The notes under the pieces: generated by a model | The model's database searches: none | The model's input: only the letters and a program-made list of their open reading frames with translations | Told to the model about the DNA's origin: nothing | Made by a program: the position numbers and the translations under genes | From: Desulfobulbaceae bacterium | GTDB taxonomy: Bacteria > Desulfobacterota > Desulfobulbia > Desulfobulbales > Desulfocapsaceae | Length of the DNA: 64,000 nt | Direction: 5' to 3' | NCBI GenBank assembly: GCA_024636345.1 | Contig: JAGXHG010000004.1 | Coordinates: forward strand, 1-64,000 | Shown: one piece after another, positions 8,270 to 17,383 of the stretch | How positions within the stretch are numbered: the stretch's first letter is position 1 | Layout: each line of letters starts with the position of its first letter

Positions 8270-10969
8270 TCACGATACGCGCCCTATTGCATAGAGCACC
8301 CCCTCCCTGATCTCGGCCGCAAAGGACGCATCTGTGATCTTCTGCCCCTCGCTATCCAGCACGTAAAAAATATCAATCAACTGCTGCACCTCTGTGGCAA
8401 TAAAGGCCCGATAGATATTAATTCCAAAACCAGCCAGAGTCTGTGCAATATGATACAATTGCCCTGCCCTGTCCTCAGAATGCACTTCAATGACGGTATA
8501 ACTGTCTGAAATATCGTTATCAATCACAACTCGGGGCTTCTGCTGCCCCAGCAATGTCGCCCCCGACAATTTGCTCCGTTCATAAATGGAAGCCAGTTTC
8601 TGATAAATCCTGTGCTCAAGCCCCAAACGATGATTGAGGGCACGATCTAAATCGTCATTAACAGCCTGCCAGTCTTTTTCAATAAAGCTCAGACCATCAA
8701 GGGAACGTAGTTCCAGTACATCCACCGCCAATGCCATCCGCTCCCCCTCTACCCTTGGTGCAAGCAACTCGGGGCCTTCTTTGGTTATCAACGATTCACC
8801 ACCCTCCCAGGTAAAGATCTTCGCGCTCAGCACCGAGAGATTATGAAGTGCTAACACCCCGCAGATTTTCGCCAGCAGGCCGGACCGGTCTCTGGCCATA
8901 ATCAACAGAGACCAATGCTGACCGAGCTCCTGCGGAAATATCAGGGCCTTCTTCCCCAACACCTGATAATTTTTCCGATAGATCCGGATATGCTCAACAA
9001 CGACCTCAGGACTAAAACTTAACAGATAATCTGCGGGTAGAAGGGCGACATCAGCGACAGCCAGGGACGAACTGATGCTGTCGGTCGCTGCCTGCGCCTC
9101 TCCATCACCGCCAAGCAGCGACACGACCTGCCCCCGCAGCCAGTCAACCCCCTGTTCTACCTGCTGCTGCACGGTATCTGGATGCGCGGCAGCAATCAGA
9201 CCAGCTTCCAGATAGGGAGAGATTTTCAGAAACAATTCATGCAGCAGAGCAGCCTTCCATTCACTCCATGCTGAAGGACCTGTCGCCTTGGAATCAGCAA
9301 TGGAAAGAAGATAGAGCATAGCCAGCCGATCACTGTCGCCAATGGTCTCGGCACAACGCCTGATAAAAACTTCATCATTCAAATCACGACGAAGGGCATT
9401 CTCCGGCATAAACAGATGATAGCGTATCAAAAAGGCCAGGCAGGCACATTCTGCATGATCAAGACCAAGCCTCACCCCCACAGCCCCTACCATATCTGCC
9501 CCAATCAAGGAGTGATTGCCGCCCGCACCCTTGCCGATATCGTGAAGCAGCGCGGCCAGATAGAGGATATGCGGCGAGGCCACCGAAAGATAAACAGTGA
9601 CATCCTGTTCAACTATCAATCGCAGTTCGGCCACAGTCTGCAACAGATGCCGATCAACCGTGTAGATATGATAGATATCATGCTGGGCCAGGGTACTGAT
9701 CCGCGCGAATTCAGGGATGTAGGCCGTAAGTAGCCCAGTCTCCAGCATCACCTCCAAGACAGGGAGCGGATCAGATGGGTGCAGTAAAAGCTCAAAAAAA
9801 GGCCTGGACATACGCGGCGACACCCGTACTTTATCATCGACGAGATCAAGATTGGCGCTGACAATTTTGCGTGTTCGATGATGAACAGGAGCTCCCGTTC
9901 TTGCCGATGCCAGAAAAAGACGCATAAGCAAATACGGCCTGGATGCCAGCTCTTTGGCGGAGACAACGAGATGAAGACGATCGTTACGCAGCTCAATCCC
10001 TTTTTCAAGGGTCCGGTCACTGCTTGGCCTTTCTCCTTTTACAGCAAGACCAAGGACCTCATCCACATGCTCAAAAAAGAGATCCGTGATCACTGCAATA
10101 GTCTGGAGATGCCCATGCATCTCCCGCATAAACCTCTCTACGCCCAGTTTCCCCGTGCCTGTTTTGTACCCGAATGCCTGGGCAAGCTCTTCCTGATGCT
10201 CAAAATAGAGCTGATCATTCTTGCGCCCGCTGATATAATGCAGACGATTTCTGATCTTCACCAACTCGTCCCAGGAAGTCGCAAAGGATTCCCGCTCCTC
10301 CTCCAGAAGAACACCCGCCTCAACTATGTCCTGGAGGCTGTCCAGACCAAAAACAACCTTTGCCGTCCAGAGCATGGCCTGGATATCACGCATACCTCCC
10401 TTCCCCTCCTTGATGTGAGGTTCAAGCAGATAACTGTGACTGCCAAATCGATTCCTGCGCGCCGAGCGGAAAGCCTTCATGCTATGGACAAATTCCTCCC
10501 GGCCGCCTTCTATAAAACGCAACCGATACTGGGAGAGCAAGTCATCAAACAAGTCCTGCGAACCCGTAAGAAACCTGGCATCAAGCATGGCGACCTGGAA
10601 GAAAAAATCCTGGCCGGCATGGTCCATTGATTCCTGAACAGTGCGCACCGCGTGCCCAACCTCAAGCCCTGTATCCCAGAGTGGATAGAGAATTGCTTCT
10701 GCCACCTGCTTGATTTCTGCCTGCTGTTCCGGCTGATAAAGGATCATCAGGTCAATATCAGAATAAGGAAAAAGCTCTTGGCGGCCATAGCCACCAAGGG
10801 CCACCAGGGAAATTGAGCCAGTCAACTCATTGGTCGCATCCTGGAAATGATGACAGATAAAGACATCGACCAGCCTGCTCTGCTCGGCAAGCAGGGCCTG
10901 ACCACTCAGACCCTGTTGCCACAGTTTTTCCAAGGCGGCGCGTTGGGCACGAAGATGCGTTGACTTCAT
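8270..10969 (-). CDS. glnD: [Protein-PII] uridylyltransferase/uridylyl-removing enzyme
   Basis: The nitrogen sensor that adds UMP to PII when glutamine is low and removes it when glutamine is high. At 899 residues it is full length. Domains in order: nucleotidyltransferase with GGYGRQELFPYSDIDLM at about residues 58-74, a GlnE-like helical region, an HD hydrolase domain with LAALLHDIGKG near 470, and two C-terminal ACT domains (SLLIMARDRSGLLAKI and VIEVHSEDRAGQLYHI). All catalytic motifs are intact. It lies between the PII gene, its substrate, and glnN. The ATG at 10969 has only a weak ribosome binding site. The 213-base gap to the PII gene holds hairpins. Confidence 0.96.
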   Translation of the reverse strand: MKSTHLRAQRAALEKLWQQGLSGQALLAEQSRLVDVFICHHFQDATNELTGSISLVALGGYGRQELFPYSDIDLMILYQPEQQAEIKQVAEAILYPLWDTGLEVGHAVRTVQESMDHAGQDFFFQVAMLDARFLTGSQDLFDDLLSQYRLRFIEGGREEFVHSMKAFRSARRNRFGSHSYLLEPHIKEGKGGMRDIQAMLWTAKVVFGLDSLQDIVEAGVLLEEERESFATSWDELVKIRNRLHYISGRKNDQLYFEHQEELAQAFGYKTGTGKLGVERFMREMHGHLQTIAVITDLFFEHVDEVLGLAVKGERPSSDRTLEKGIELRNDRLHLVVSAKELASRPYLLMRLFLASARTGAPVHHRTRKIVSANLDLVDDKVRVSPRMSRPFFELLLHPSDPLPVLEVMLETGLLTAYIPEFARISTLAQHDIYHIYTVDRHLLQTVAELRLIVEQDVTVYLSVASPHILYLAALLHDIGKGAGGNHSLIGADMVGAVGVRLGLDHAECACLAFLIRYHLFMPENALRRDLNDEVFIRRCAETIGDSDRLAMLYLLSIADSKATGPSAWSEWKAALLHELFLKISPYLEAGLIAAAHPDTVQQQVEQGVDWLRGQVVSLLGGDGEAQAATDSISSSLAVADVALLPADYLLSFSPEVVVEHIRIYRKNYQVLGKKALIFPQELGQHWSLLIMARDRSGLLAKICGVLALHNLSVLSAKIFTWEGGESLITKEGPELLAPRVEGERMALAVDVLELRSLDGLSFIEKDWQAVNDDLDRALNHRLGLEHRIYQKLASIYERSKLSGATLLGQQKPRVVIDNDISDSYTVIEVHSEDRAGQLYHIAQTLAGFGINIYRAFIATEVQQLIDIFYVLDSEGQKITDASFAAEIREGVLYAIGRVS

Positions 10970-11083
10970 AAATTATCTTTATCCGTGGCGGTGATTCTAC
11001 GAAGCGGCATAAGTAAACTACATGGCCAATTAAGCAACTTATTCGTTATTTGGCAGACGATGTTATCGGCAAGACGCCACTCC

Positions 11084-11172
11084 AGGAAACAGCCAGAAAA
11101 GATTGGCTGTTTCCTGAAAGCGGCATAAGATGCCGTAAATGAAACAAGCAAGAAAAAGCCCTTGCTCGTTTC
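11084..11172. repeat. Two hairpins between PII gene and glnD
   Basis: The first hairpin has 11-base arms AGGAAACAGCC/GGCTGTTTCCT (11084-11115). The second (11141-11172) pairs GAAAC-AGCAAG with CTTGCT-GTTTC around an eight-base loop. The motif GCGGCATAAG occurs twice in this gap, near 11004 and 11119. Neither hairpin has a proper T run on the minus strand, so they may mark RNA processing or repeat elements rather than termination. The motif TTTAGAAGCCG at the edge of this gap recurs upstream of glnN near 8057, in opposite orientation. Confidence 0.5.
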
Positions 11173-11182
11173 ATAGCGGCTT

Positions 11183-11533
<351 letters not shown>

Positions 11534-11612
11534 TTAAAAACCAGAGGACAGAAGACAAATTCTCGACCCACATTATGTACTCTTGCTTCCGTATCTTATT
11601 TTCAACTTCTTT

Positions 11613-11664
11613 ATTCCGTTTTTAAATCAAGCGTAAATGTTACAAACTTGACTTAAAACGGAAT
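11613..11664. repeat. Large inverted repeat between amt and PII gene
   Basis: The arms ATTCCGTTTTTAAATCAAG and CTTGACTTAAAACGGAAT pair almost fully around a 15-base loop. The unit starts 12 bases past the amt stop and ends about 90 bases before the PII start. It would form a long A/T-rich stem in the amt-glnK transcript, suited to attenuation or to setting different messenger amounts for the two genes. There is no T run that makes it a simple terminator. Confidence 0.6.
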
Positions 11665-11675
11665 TACTCACCTCG

Positions 11676-12890
11676 CTACAGGGTATAACCAACTTCACTA
11701 TGCTGGGTTAGATCCAGTCCTTGAGTCTCGTCATCAGAGCTTACCCTAAGACCAATGATCACGTCTATGATTTTCAAAAGAATAAAGGTCACAACGACCG
11801 AGTACGCTATGGTTGAACCAACACCAATGGCCTGAACCACCAACTGATGCGGGTTTCCGTTAAGAAGTCCATTGCCTGCTGGATTCACAACAGATGACGC
11901 AAAAATACCGGTTGCCAATGCCCCCCAGACACCTCCAACACCATGAACCCCGACCACATCAAGAGAATCATCATAACCAAGCTTGGACTTGGCAAGAACC
12001 GCAAGATAACAGAGAACGCCAGCCACACCACCCATAATGATCGCAGAAACAGGGCTGACAAAACCTGCCCCAGGAGTAATTGCTACCAGCCCAGCCAGGG
12101 CGCCAGACGCGGCTCCTAAAGTGGTCGGCTTTCCCTGCACCTTCCATTCCGCAATGACCCAGGCAAGGGCACCTGCGCCTGTTGCCACCTGCGTCGTAAA
12201 AAGGGCAAGAACCGCAACAGGACTCGCACCAAGCGCACTTCCGGCGTTAAATCCAAACCAGCCGAACCAGAGCAGCCCGGCACCCAGAACAGTCATTGGC
12301 AGGTTGTGGGGATGCATGGAGTCACGACCATATCCTTTTCGCTTACCAAGAACCAGGGCCGCCACCAGGGCCGCAGCACCAGAATTAATATGAATAACCG
12401 TACCGCCTGCAAAATCAAGGGCGCCCATCTTGAAGAGCCATCCTTCTTGCCCCCACACCCAATGACAAACGGGGAGATAAACCAGCGTTGACCACAATAT
12501 CGTAAAGGCCAGAAAAGCGGTAAATTTCATCCGTTCGGCAAAAGCCCCGGTAATCAACGCTGGAGTAATAATGGCAAACATGAGCTGAAAGGCACAAAAT
12601 AACAAGGACGGGATAGTAGCTGAATAAGGTCCCGGCTCAAGCCCTACACCTTTCAAAAAGACATGATCAAAATTACCGATAAAATGACCGACATCTGGAC
12701 CAAAAGCCAGAGAATAGCCATAAACAACCCAGAGCACAGAGATTAGCCCCAGACAGACAAAACTCTGCATAGTTGTTGCCAGCACATTTTTACTGCGAAC
12801 CAGGCCACCGTAAAACAGGGCCAGCCCCGGCGTCATCAACATCACCATTGCCGTGGCAATGAGCATAAAAGCAGTATCTCCAGTATCCAT
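11676..12890 (-). CDS. amt: Ammonium transporter, Amt family (copy 1)
   Basis: An inner-membrane ammonium channel of 404 residues with about eleven hydrophobic segments. The family patterns MTPGLALFYGGLVR near the N-terminus, FAGGTVIHINSGAAALVAAL (twin-His pore region), WFGFNAGSA and DDSLDVVGVHGVGGVWG are all present. I start it at ATG 12890 (MDTGDTAF), which has AAGGAGG upstream; the open frame extends 17 codons further without support. The gene lies immediately upstream of the PII gene, the classic amtB-glnK arrangement in which PII plugs the channel. Copy 2 lies just upstream, and the two proteins are similar over their whole length. Confidence 0.95.
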   Translation of the reverse strand: MDTGDTAFMLIATAMVMLMTPGLALFYGGLVRSKNVLATTMQSFVCLGLISVLWVVYGYSLAFGPDVGHFIGNFDHVFLKGVGLEPGPYSATIPSLLFCAFQLMFAIITPALITGAFAERMKFTAFLAFTILWSTLVYLPVCHWVWGQEGWLFKMGALDFAGGTVIHINSGAAALVAALVLGKRKGYGRDSMHPHNLPMTVLGAGLLWFGWFGFNAGSALGASPVAVLALFTTQVATGAGALAWVIAEWKVQGKPTTLGAASGALAGLVAITPGAGFVSPVSAIIMGGVAGVLCYLAVLAKSKLGYDDSLDVVGVHGVGGVWGALATGIFASSVVNPAGNGLLNGNPHQLVVQAIGVGSTIAYSVVVTFILLKIIDVIIGLRVSSDDETQGLDLTQHSEVGYTL

Positions 12891-13077
12891 CATCTCCTCC
12901 TTGTTAACACATTTATAAATGCGGCTCTTAATGATTCTCAACTAAATTTTCTGAATAGCCCAACAGGCACTGAGAAATTCAGTAGAAACGGCTTCCTGAC
13001 CAGAATCAGGCGTCAATCACACCAAAAGCAGCGCGACCACAACAACCGTAGCTGAGAATTATTAAAATCCATTTTTT

Positions 13078-14301
13078 TTATTGGTGATTATAGGCCGTCT
13101 CCGAATGTTCAACTGAATCAAGACCGACAGTTTCTTCCTTTTCTGTCAACCTGAGTCCCATGACTGAATCAATGACCTTCAAAAGAATCCAGCTGACCAC
13201 CAGGGTATAGCTCCCAACAACCACAACACCTATTGCCTGCTTTACCAATTGAGCAGAATTTCCAGCCAGCAGACCGTCAACCCCAGCAGGATTTACCTGG
13301 GTGGAGGCAAAAATTCCCAGACAGAGTGTGCCCACCACTCCACCGACACCATGGATTCCAACCACATCAAGGGAGTCATCAAAATTAAGTCGACTTTTTA
13401 AACGTACAGCAAGAAAACAGATAACCCCGGCAAGAAGACCAATAACAATGGCCGCATTAGGACCAACAAAACCGGCCGCCGGAGTGATTGTGGCAAGCCC
13501 GGCTATGGCCCCGGATGCCGCACCCAAGGTAGTGGCACTGCCCATGACAAATCGTTCCATCACCACCCACATGAACATACCGGCCATGCCGGCAAGATGA
13601 GTGGCCACAAAGGCTGTGGCCGCAACCTCATTGGCGGCAAGGGCCGATCCACCATTAAAACCAAACCAGCCGAACCACAGCAGACCTGTGCCCATCAAGG
13701 TCATTGGCAGATTGTGAGGCATAAAACTCGTCCGGCCATATCCCCGCCTTGGCCCCACGACAAGAACAGCCGCTAAAGCAGCCGCACCACAGGTAACGTG
13801 GACAACCAGGCCACCGGCAAAATCAAGCACACCCATCTGCGCCAACCAGCCCCCCTTGGCCCAGACCCAGTGACAGACAGGATTATAAACTAATATTGTC
13901 CACAACAGAGCAAAGACCAGAAAGGGGGCAAAGCGTACCCGCTCAGCAAAGGCCCCGGTTATAAGGGCCGGGGTGATAATGGCAAACATGCACTGATAAA
14001 TCATAAAAACAGTCTGCGGGATAGTGGTCGCGTAATCAGGACTGGGAGCATTCCCCACCCCATTTAAGGCAAACCATGATAAATCTCCTATTACCCCCGC
14101 AACATCAGGACCAAAAGACATTGAATAGCCCAGATAGACCCATTCAATGGATATAAGGGCAATCATGAAAAAACTCTGCATAATCGTCCCCAAAACATTC
14201 TTACCACGCACCATCCCGCCATAAAAAAGAGCAAGCCCGGGTGTCATCAATAACACCAGACCTGCCGACGCCAGGATAAACGCTGTATCCGCTTTATCCA
14301 C
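13078..14301 (-). CDS. amt: Ammonium transporter, Amt family (copy 2)
   Basis: A second Amt channel (407 residues) in tandem with copy 1. It carries MTPGLALFYGGMVRGKNV, DFAGGLVVHVTCGAAALAA, WFGFNGGSALAANE and DDSLDVVGIHGVGGVVG. The start is a GTG at 14301 with a strong AAGGAGGG site; an in-frame ATG at 14364 would place codons across a leader hairpin and is unlikely. At the twin-His position it has VHVTCGAA where copy 1 has IHINSGAA. The tandem pair most likely arose by duplication, and the two may differ in affinity or in response to PII. It is the first gene of the nitrogen block. Confidence 0.95.
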   Translation of the reverse strand: MDKADTAFILASAGLVLLMTPGLALFYGGMVRGKNVLGTIMQSFFMIALISIEWVYLGYSMSFGPDVAGVIGDLSWFALNGVGNAPSPDYATTIPQTVFMIYQCMFAIITPALITGAFAERVRFAPFLVFALLWTILVYNPVCHWVWAKGGWLAQMGVLDFAGGLVVHVTCGAAALAAVLVVGPRRGYGRTSFMPHNLPMTLMGTGLLWFGWFGFNGGSALAANEVAATAFVATHLAGMAGMFMWVVMERFVMGSATTLGAASGAIAGLATITPAAGFVGPNAAIVIGLLAGVICFLAVRLKSRLNFDDSLDVVGIHGVGGVVGTLCLGIFASTQVNPAGVDGLLAGNSAQLVKQAIGVVVVGSYTLVVSWILLKVIDSVMGLRLTEKEETVGLDSVEHSETAYNHQ

Positions 14302-14329
14302 CTTCTCCCTCCTTGCTAATTTGAATAAG

Positions 14330-14363
14330 ATGCACGGGGGGGGGAGTCTCCCATCCCCGTGCA
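14330..14363 (-). promoter_or_regulatory. Leader hairpin with a run of nine G
   Basis: The arms ATGCACGGGG and CCCCGTGCAT form a ten-pair stem just upstream of the ribosome binding site of amt copy 2. The plus-strand arm runs on into nine consecutive G residues, which allows alternative pairings. The position suggests a leader control element or attenuator. The G tract is also a likely site of length variation. Confidence 0.5.
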
Positions 14364-14734
14364 TTACCAGACCAGACGCTGTTCCTTACTCCACGGAGGA
14401 GCCATACAAGCGGCACAAAATAATAATGATCTTATTATTACTTTTATACAAATGGCATGCCAGACTCATCAAAAGCATATAACAACCAGAAACAATTCAA
14501 CATTATCCCCAAAAAACACCGGCTCCCACCAAGAGGAATTTTACATTTTTGTCAAAATCGATGAAAAAGATACCAATTTTGTCAGTTCGAATCGATATAT
14601 GACAAATTAATCCAATCTTTTTCTCGAATGAAATTATTTTACATTTTATCACAGGGTGAGTATTCTGAATAAAGAAAAGATCCTCACTGTCATTTTCACC
14701 GTTTTCCCCTCTAAGAAAAGAGAAACTTTCTGCC
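14364..14734. other. Intergenic region between divergent amt and mtnA
   Basis: This 371-base, A/T-rich region separates the nitrogen block (minus strand) from mtnA (plus strand) and should hold both promoters. On the minus strand TGGCATG-N4-TTGTA (around 14463-14449) resembles a sigma-54 site, but the -12 element has GT where GC is expected, so I do not call it as a promoter. I see no gene in this region. Confidence 0.5.
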
Positions 14735-15859
14735 ATGAATATCAATGGACGCCACTTCAGGACCATCTGGCCAGACCCGGAAAACAGGAACAAGATCTGC
14801 ATTATTGACCAGCGTCAGCTTCCACACCAATTTATCATCGAGACTCTGACCTGCCTCGACGATTCGATAAGAGCCATCAAAGATATGCATGTACGGGGTG
14901 CAGGCCTGATTGGTGCCGCTGCAGGGTTTGGCATGTATCTGGCGGCGATCAATGCTCCGGATCATGGTGTGGATGAAAAACTGGAACAGGCAGCGATATT
15001 ATTAAACAGGAGTCGACCCACCGCCAGAAATCTGGGATGGGCCGTTGAACGTGTTCTTGCTGCAGTTACAAAAATTGAGGACGGAATAGATAAAAAGAAA
15101 GCAGCATACAAAACTGCCTGCGAAATCGCAGACGAAGACGCCGCATTCTGCAGGCAGATTGGCATCCACGGCCTCGAACTCATTGCCGCCATCAGCAAAA
15201 AAAAGAATGGAAAACAGGTTAATATCCTCACCCACTGCAATGCTGGATGGCTGGCCTTTGTTGATTATGGCAGTGCCACAGCCCCCATATACGCAGCAAG
15301 AGACGCGGGAATCGATGTGCATGTCTGGGTGGATGAGACTCGCCCTTGGAATCAAGGGGCAAAGCTCACTACTTGGGAACTGCAACAGGAAGGTATTGCC
15401 AACACATTGATAACCGATAATACCGGTGGCCACTTGATGCAAAACGGCATGGTAGATATGGTCATTGTCGGGACCGACCGTACAACCCACACTGGAGATG
15501 TGGCCAACAAAATAGGAACCTACCTGAAGGCTCTGGCCGCCTATGACAACAATATCCCTTTTTATGTTGCCCTGCCCTCCTCTACCTTTGACTGGGAACT
15601 GGAAGACGGCACCGACATCCCCATCGAACAGCGATCAGGGGATGAAATCACCCGGATCAGCGGCATGAATGATAAAACAGGCGAGATCGAGACCGTTCGA
15701 CTGGTTGCACCCGGAACACAGGCGATCAATTACAGTTTTGATGTAACACCAGCACGACTTATCAGCGGACTTATTACGGAAAGGGGAATCGTCCAAGCTA
15801 ACAAAGAGGCAATTGACGCTCTTTTCCCGGACAAGACAAAAAAACTGACTCAAGGATGA
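14735..15859 (+). CDS. mtnA: S-methyl-5-thioribose-1-phosphate isomerase
   Basis: Converts 5-methylthioribose-1-phosphate to the ribulose form in methionine salvage; a member of the eIF2B-related fold. Recognisable blocks are MHVRGAGLIGAAAGFGM, the THCNAGWLA segment with the catalytic Cys, and GTDRTTHTGDVANKIGTY with the catalytic Asp. The product has 374 residues. The blocks differ somewhat from the usual THCNTGALAT and GADRIAANGDVANKIGTY, so a related isomerase substrate cannot be excluded. No other methionine-salvage gene is nearby. The stop codon overlaps the start of the PilZ gene (ATGA), so the two are translationally linked. Confidence 0.85.
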   Translation: MNINGRHFRTIWPDPENRNKICIIDQRQLPHQFIIETLTCLDDSIRAIKDMHVRGAGLIGAAAGFGMYLAAINAPDHGVDEKLEQAAILLNRSRPTARNLGWAVERVLAAVTKIEDGIDKKKAAYKTACEIADEDAAFCRQIGIHGLELIAAISKKKNGKQVNILTHCNAGWLAFVDYGSATAPIYAARDAGIDVHVWVDETRPWNQGAKLTTWELQQEGIANTLITDNTGGHLMQNGMVDMVIVGTDRTTHTGDVANKIGTYLKALAAYDNNIPFYVALPSSTFDWELEDGTDIPIEQRSGDEITRISGMNDKTGEIETVRLVAPGTQAINYSFDVTPARLISGLITERGIVQANKEAIDALFPDKTKKLTQG

Positions 15860-16218
15860 CCATGACACCCACAGAACATAGACATTTTATTCGTAAGAAT
15901 GCCCTTCACCTTCTCGACTACCTCATCATCGACCAGAATGGCCTGCAAACAACATACTCCATGGGGCGCACCCTGGATGTAAGCGAAAAGGGGCTTAAGC
16001 TGGAGACAACCCAGCCGATATCACAAGGGGACACCCTGCTGATTACGGTTGGTGTAGAGGATGACCTTATAGATCTCCGCGGCGAAGTTGTCCATACTGA
16101 AATTCTTGACGGACGTCACATTACCGGCATTGAATTTCAGGATATTCCAGAGGATGGAAGAAGAATTTTTAAAAAATATGCAGAGGCTTTTCACTCAGCC
16201 AGTGCTCAAAATTCCTGA
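15856..16218 (+). CDS. PilZ domain protein
   Basis: A 120-residue single-domain protein expected to bind cyclic di-GMP. Both ligand motifs are intact: RHFIR (RxxxR) near residue 9 and DVSEKG (DxSxxG) near residue 42, followed by a beta-barrel pattern ending in HITGIEFQDI. It has no effector domain, so it probably acts by contacting a partner. The ATG overlaps the mtnA stop codon; an in-frame ATG two codons later (15862) is an alternative start. The partner cannot be read from the context. Confidence 0.85.
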   Translation: MTMTPTEHRHFIRKNALHLLDYLIIDQNGLQTTYSMGRTLDVSEKGLKLETTQPISQGDTLLITVGVEDDLIDLRGEVVHTEILDGRHITGIEFQDIPEDGRRIFKKYAEAFHSASAQNS

Positions 16219-16286
16219 TTCTCATTACAACTCACGTCCATACTCAAAACATGGAAACGAGCCATACCAGTTGATACAGATGCTTC

Positions 16287-17306
16287 TTATTGAGACAAAA
16301 CACTGTGCGCCACAATAGTCTTTCCCGCCTCAATAACAGCCCCCTGAAGATAACTGTACGCTCCGACATAAACATTTTCCTTCAACACACAGTCTTTAAT
16401 GATGACTCCGTTTTCCAGGATACAATTTTTTCCTACCACCGAATGACCAACAAGATGCACGCCCGGATAAATTGTAACATCCAGACCGACTTTCACCTCA
16501 GGGGCTATGGAAGTGGTCGCCGGGTCATACATGGTAACCCCTTCCAGCATCAATTGCCGGTTGCGACGCATCTGTAATTCCTTGTGCGCCTCCGCCAATT
16601 CAATCCTTGAATTTACCCCCAGAACCTCCTGTGACAATGGCACCATATACTTTTCAACAGAATATTGTTGTGCTGTCGCCATAGCAACAATATCAGTAAG
16701 ATAAACCTCACCCTGACTATTATCAGTTCCAACCTTTTTCAGACTTGCAAAGAGAAAATCCGCATTCACACAGTAAATCCCGGCATTAATCTCCCTTATT
16801 TTTTTTTGCTCAATGGTAGTATCTTTTTCTTCAACAATGGAAAGCACTTTTCCAGCATCATTGCTAATAATTCGTCCGTAATTCGTTGGATTTTCAAGGA
16901 TAGTGGTCATAACCGTAAGTGGCCCCCCAATGGCCAGGTGCTGCCTGTACATCTGCTCCAGGCTTTCACTCTGAATCAACGGGGTATCACCACAAAGGAT
17001 CATAACCGTACCGGTCTTGCTACCGATTATCGACTCCGCACAGAGCACGGCATGGCCTGTACCTAGTTGTTTTTGCTGAACGCAGAGCTCTACATCAAAG
17101 GTGGCAAGAGACCGTTCCACCTCATCACGCTGGTGACCTATGACAGCAACGGTTTTTTCTGCCCCTAAAGGCTTGACTGCCGTCAGGACATGATGCAACA
17201 TCGGGGCATAAAAAACATGGTGCAAAACCTTGGCCTTTTCTGATTTCATGCGGGTACCTTTCCCCGCTGCCAGAATGATAATAGAAAAATTTGATTGATC
17301 GCTCAC
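16287..17306 (-). CDS. glmU: UDP-N-acetylglucosamine pyrophosphorylase, short GlmU
   Basis: Makes UDP-GlcNAc from GlcNAc-1-phosphate and UTP for cell-wall and lipopolysaccharide synthesis. The N-terminal nucleotidyltransferase domain is complete: LAAGKGTRMKS, QLGTGHAV, CGDTPL, EINAGIYC and GEVYLTDIV. The left-handed beta-helix that follows has only a few turns and the product ends at 339 residues, whereas bifunctional GlmU has about 450. The C-terminal half with the acetyltransferase active site is absent and the stop codon is clean. The acetylation step must therefore be done by another protein. Related short forms exist, so this may be normal for the lineage rather than a truncation. Confidence 0.85.
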   Translation of the reverse strand: MSDQSNFSIIILAAGKGTRMKSEKAKVLHHVFYAPMLHHVLTAVKPLGAEKTVAVIGHQRDEVERSLATFDVELCVQQKQLGTGHAVLCAESIIGSKTGTVMILCGDTPLIQSESLEQMYRQHLAIGGPLTVMTTILENPTNYGRIISNDAGKVLSIVEEKDTTIEQKKIREINAGIYCVNADFLFASLKKVGTDNSQGEVYLTDIVAMATAQQYSVEKYMVPLSQEVLGVNSRIELAEAHKELQMRRNRQLMLEGVTMYDPATTSIAPEVKVGLDVTIYPGVHLVGHSVVGKNCILENGVIIKDCVLKENVYVGAYSYLQGAVIEAGKTIVAHSVLSQ

Positions 17307-17383
17307 AATAAGTCCATTAAGTTGAATAGAATGTAGCTACCTTACAGGATCTGTCACCTTGATCACGTTGGATTATTTTTTAC

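Noticed and set aside
14448-14463. Sigma-54 promoter for amt copy 2
   Set aside because: TGGCATG is good for the -24 element, but the -12 element has GT instead of the near-invariant GC.
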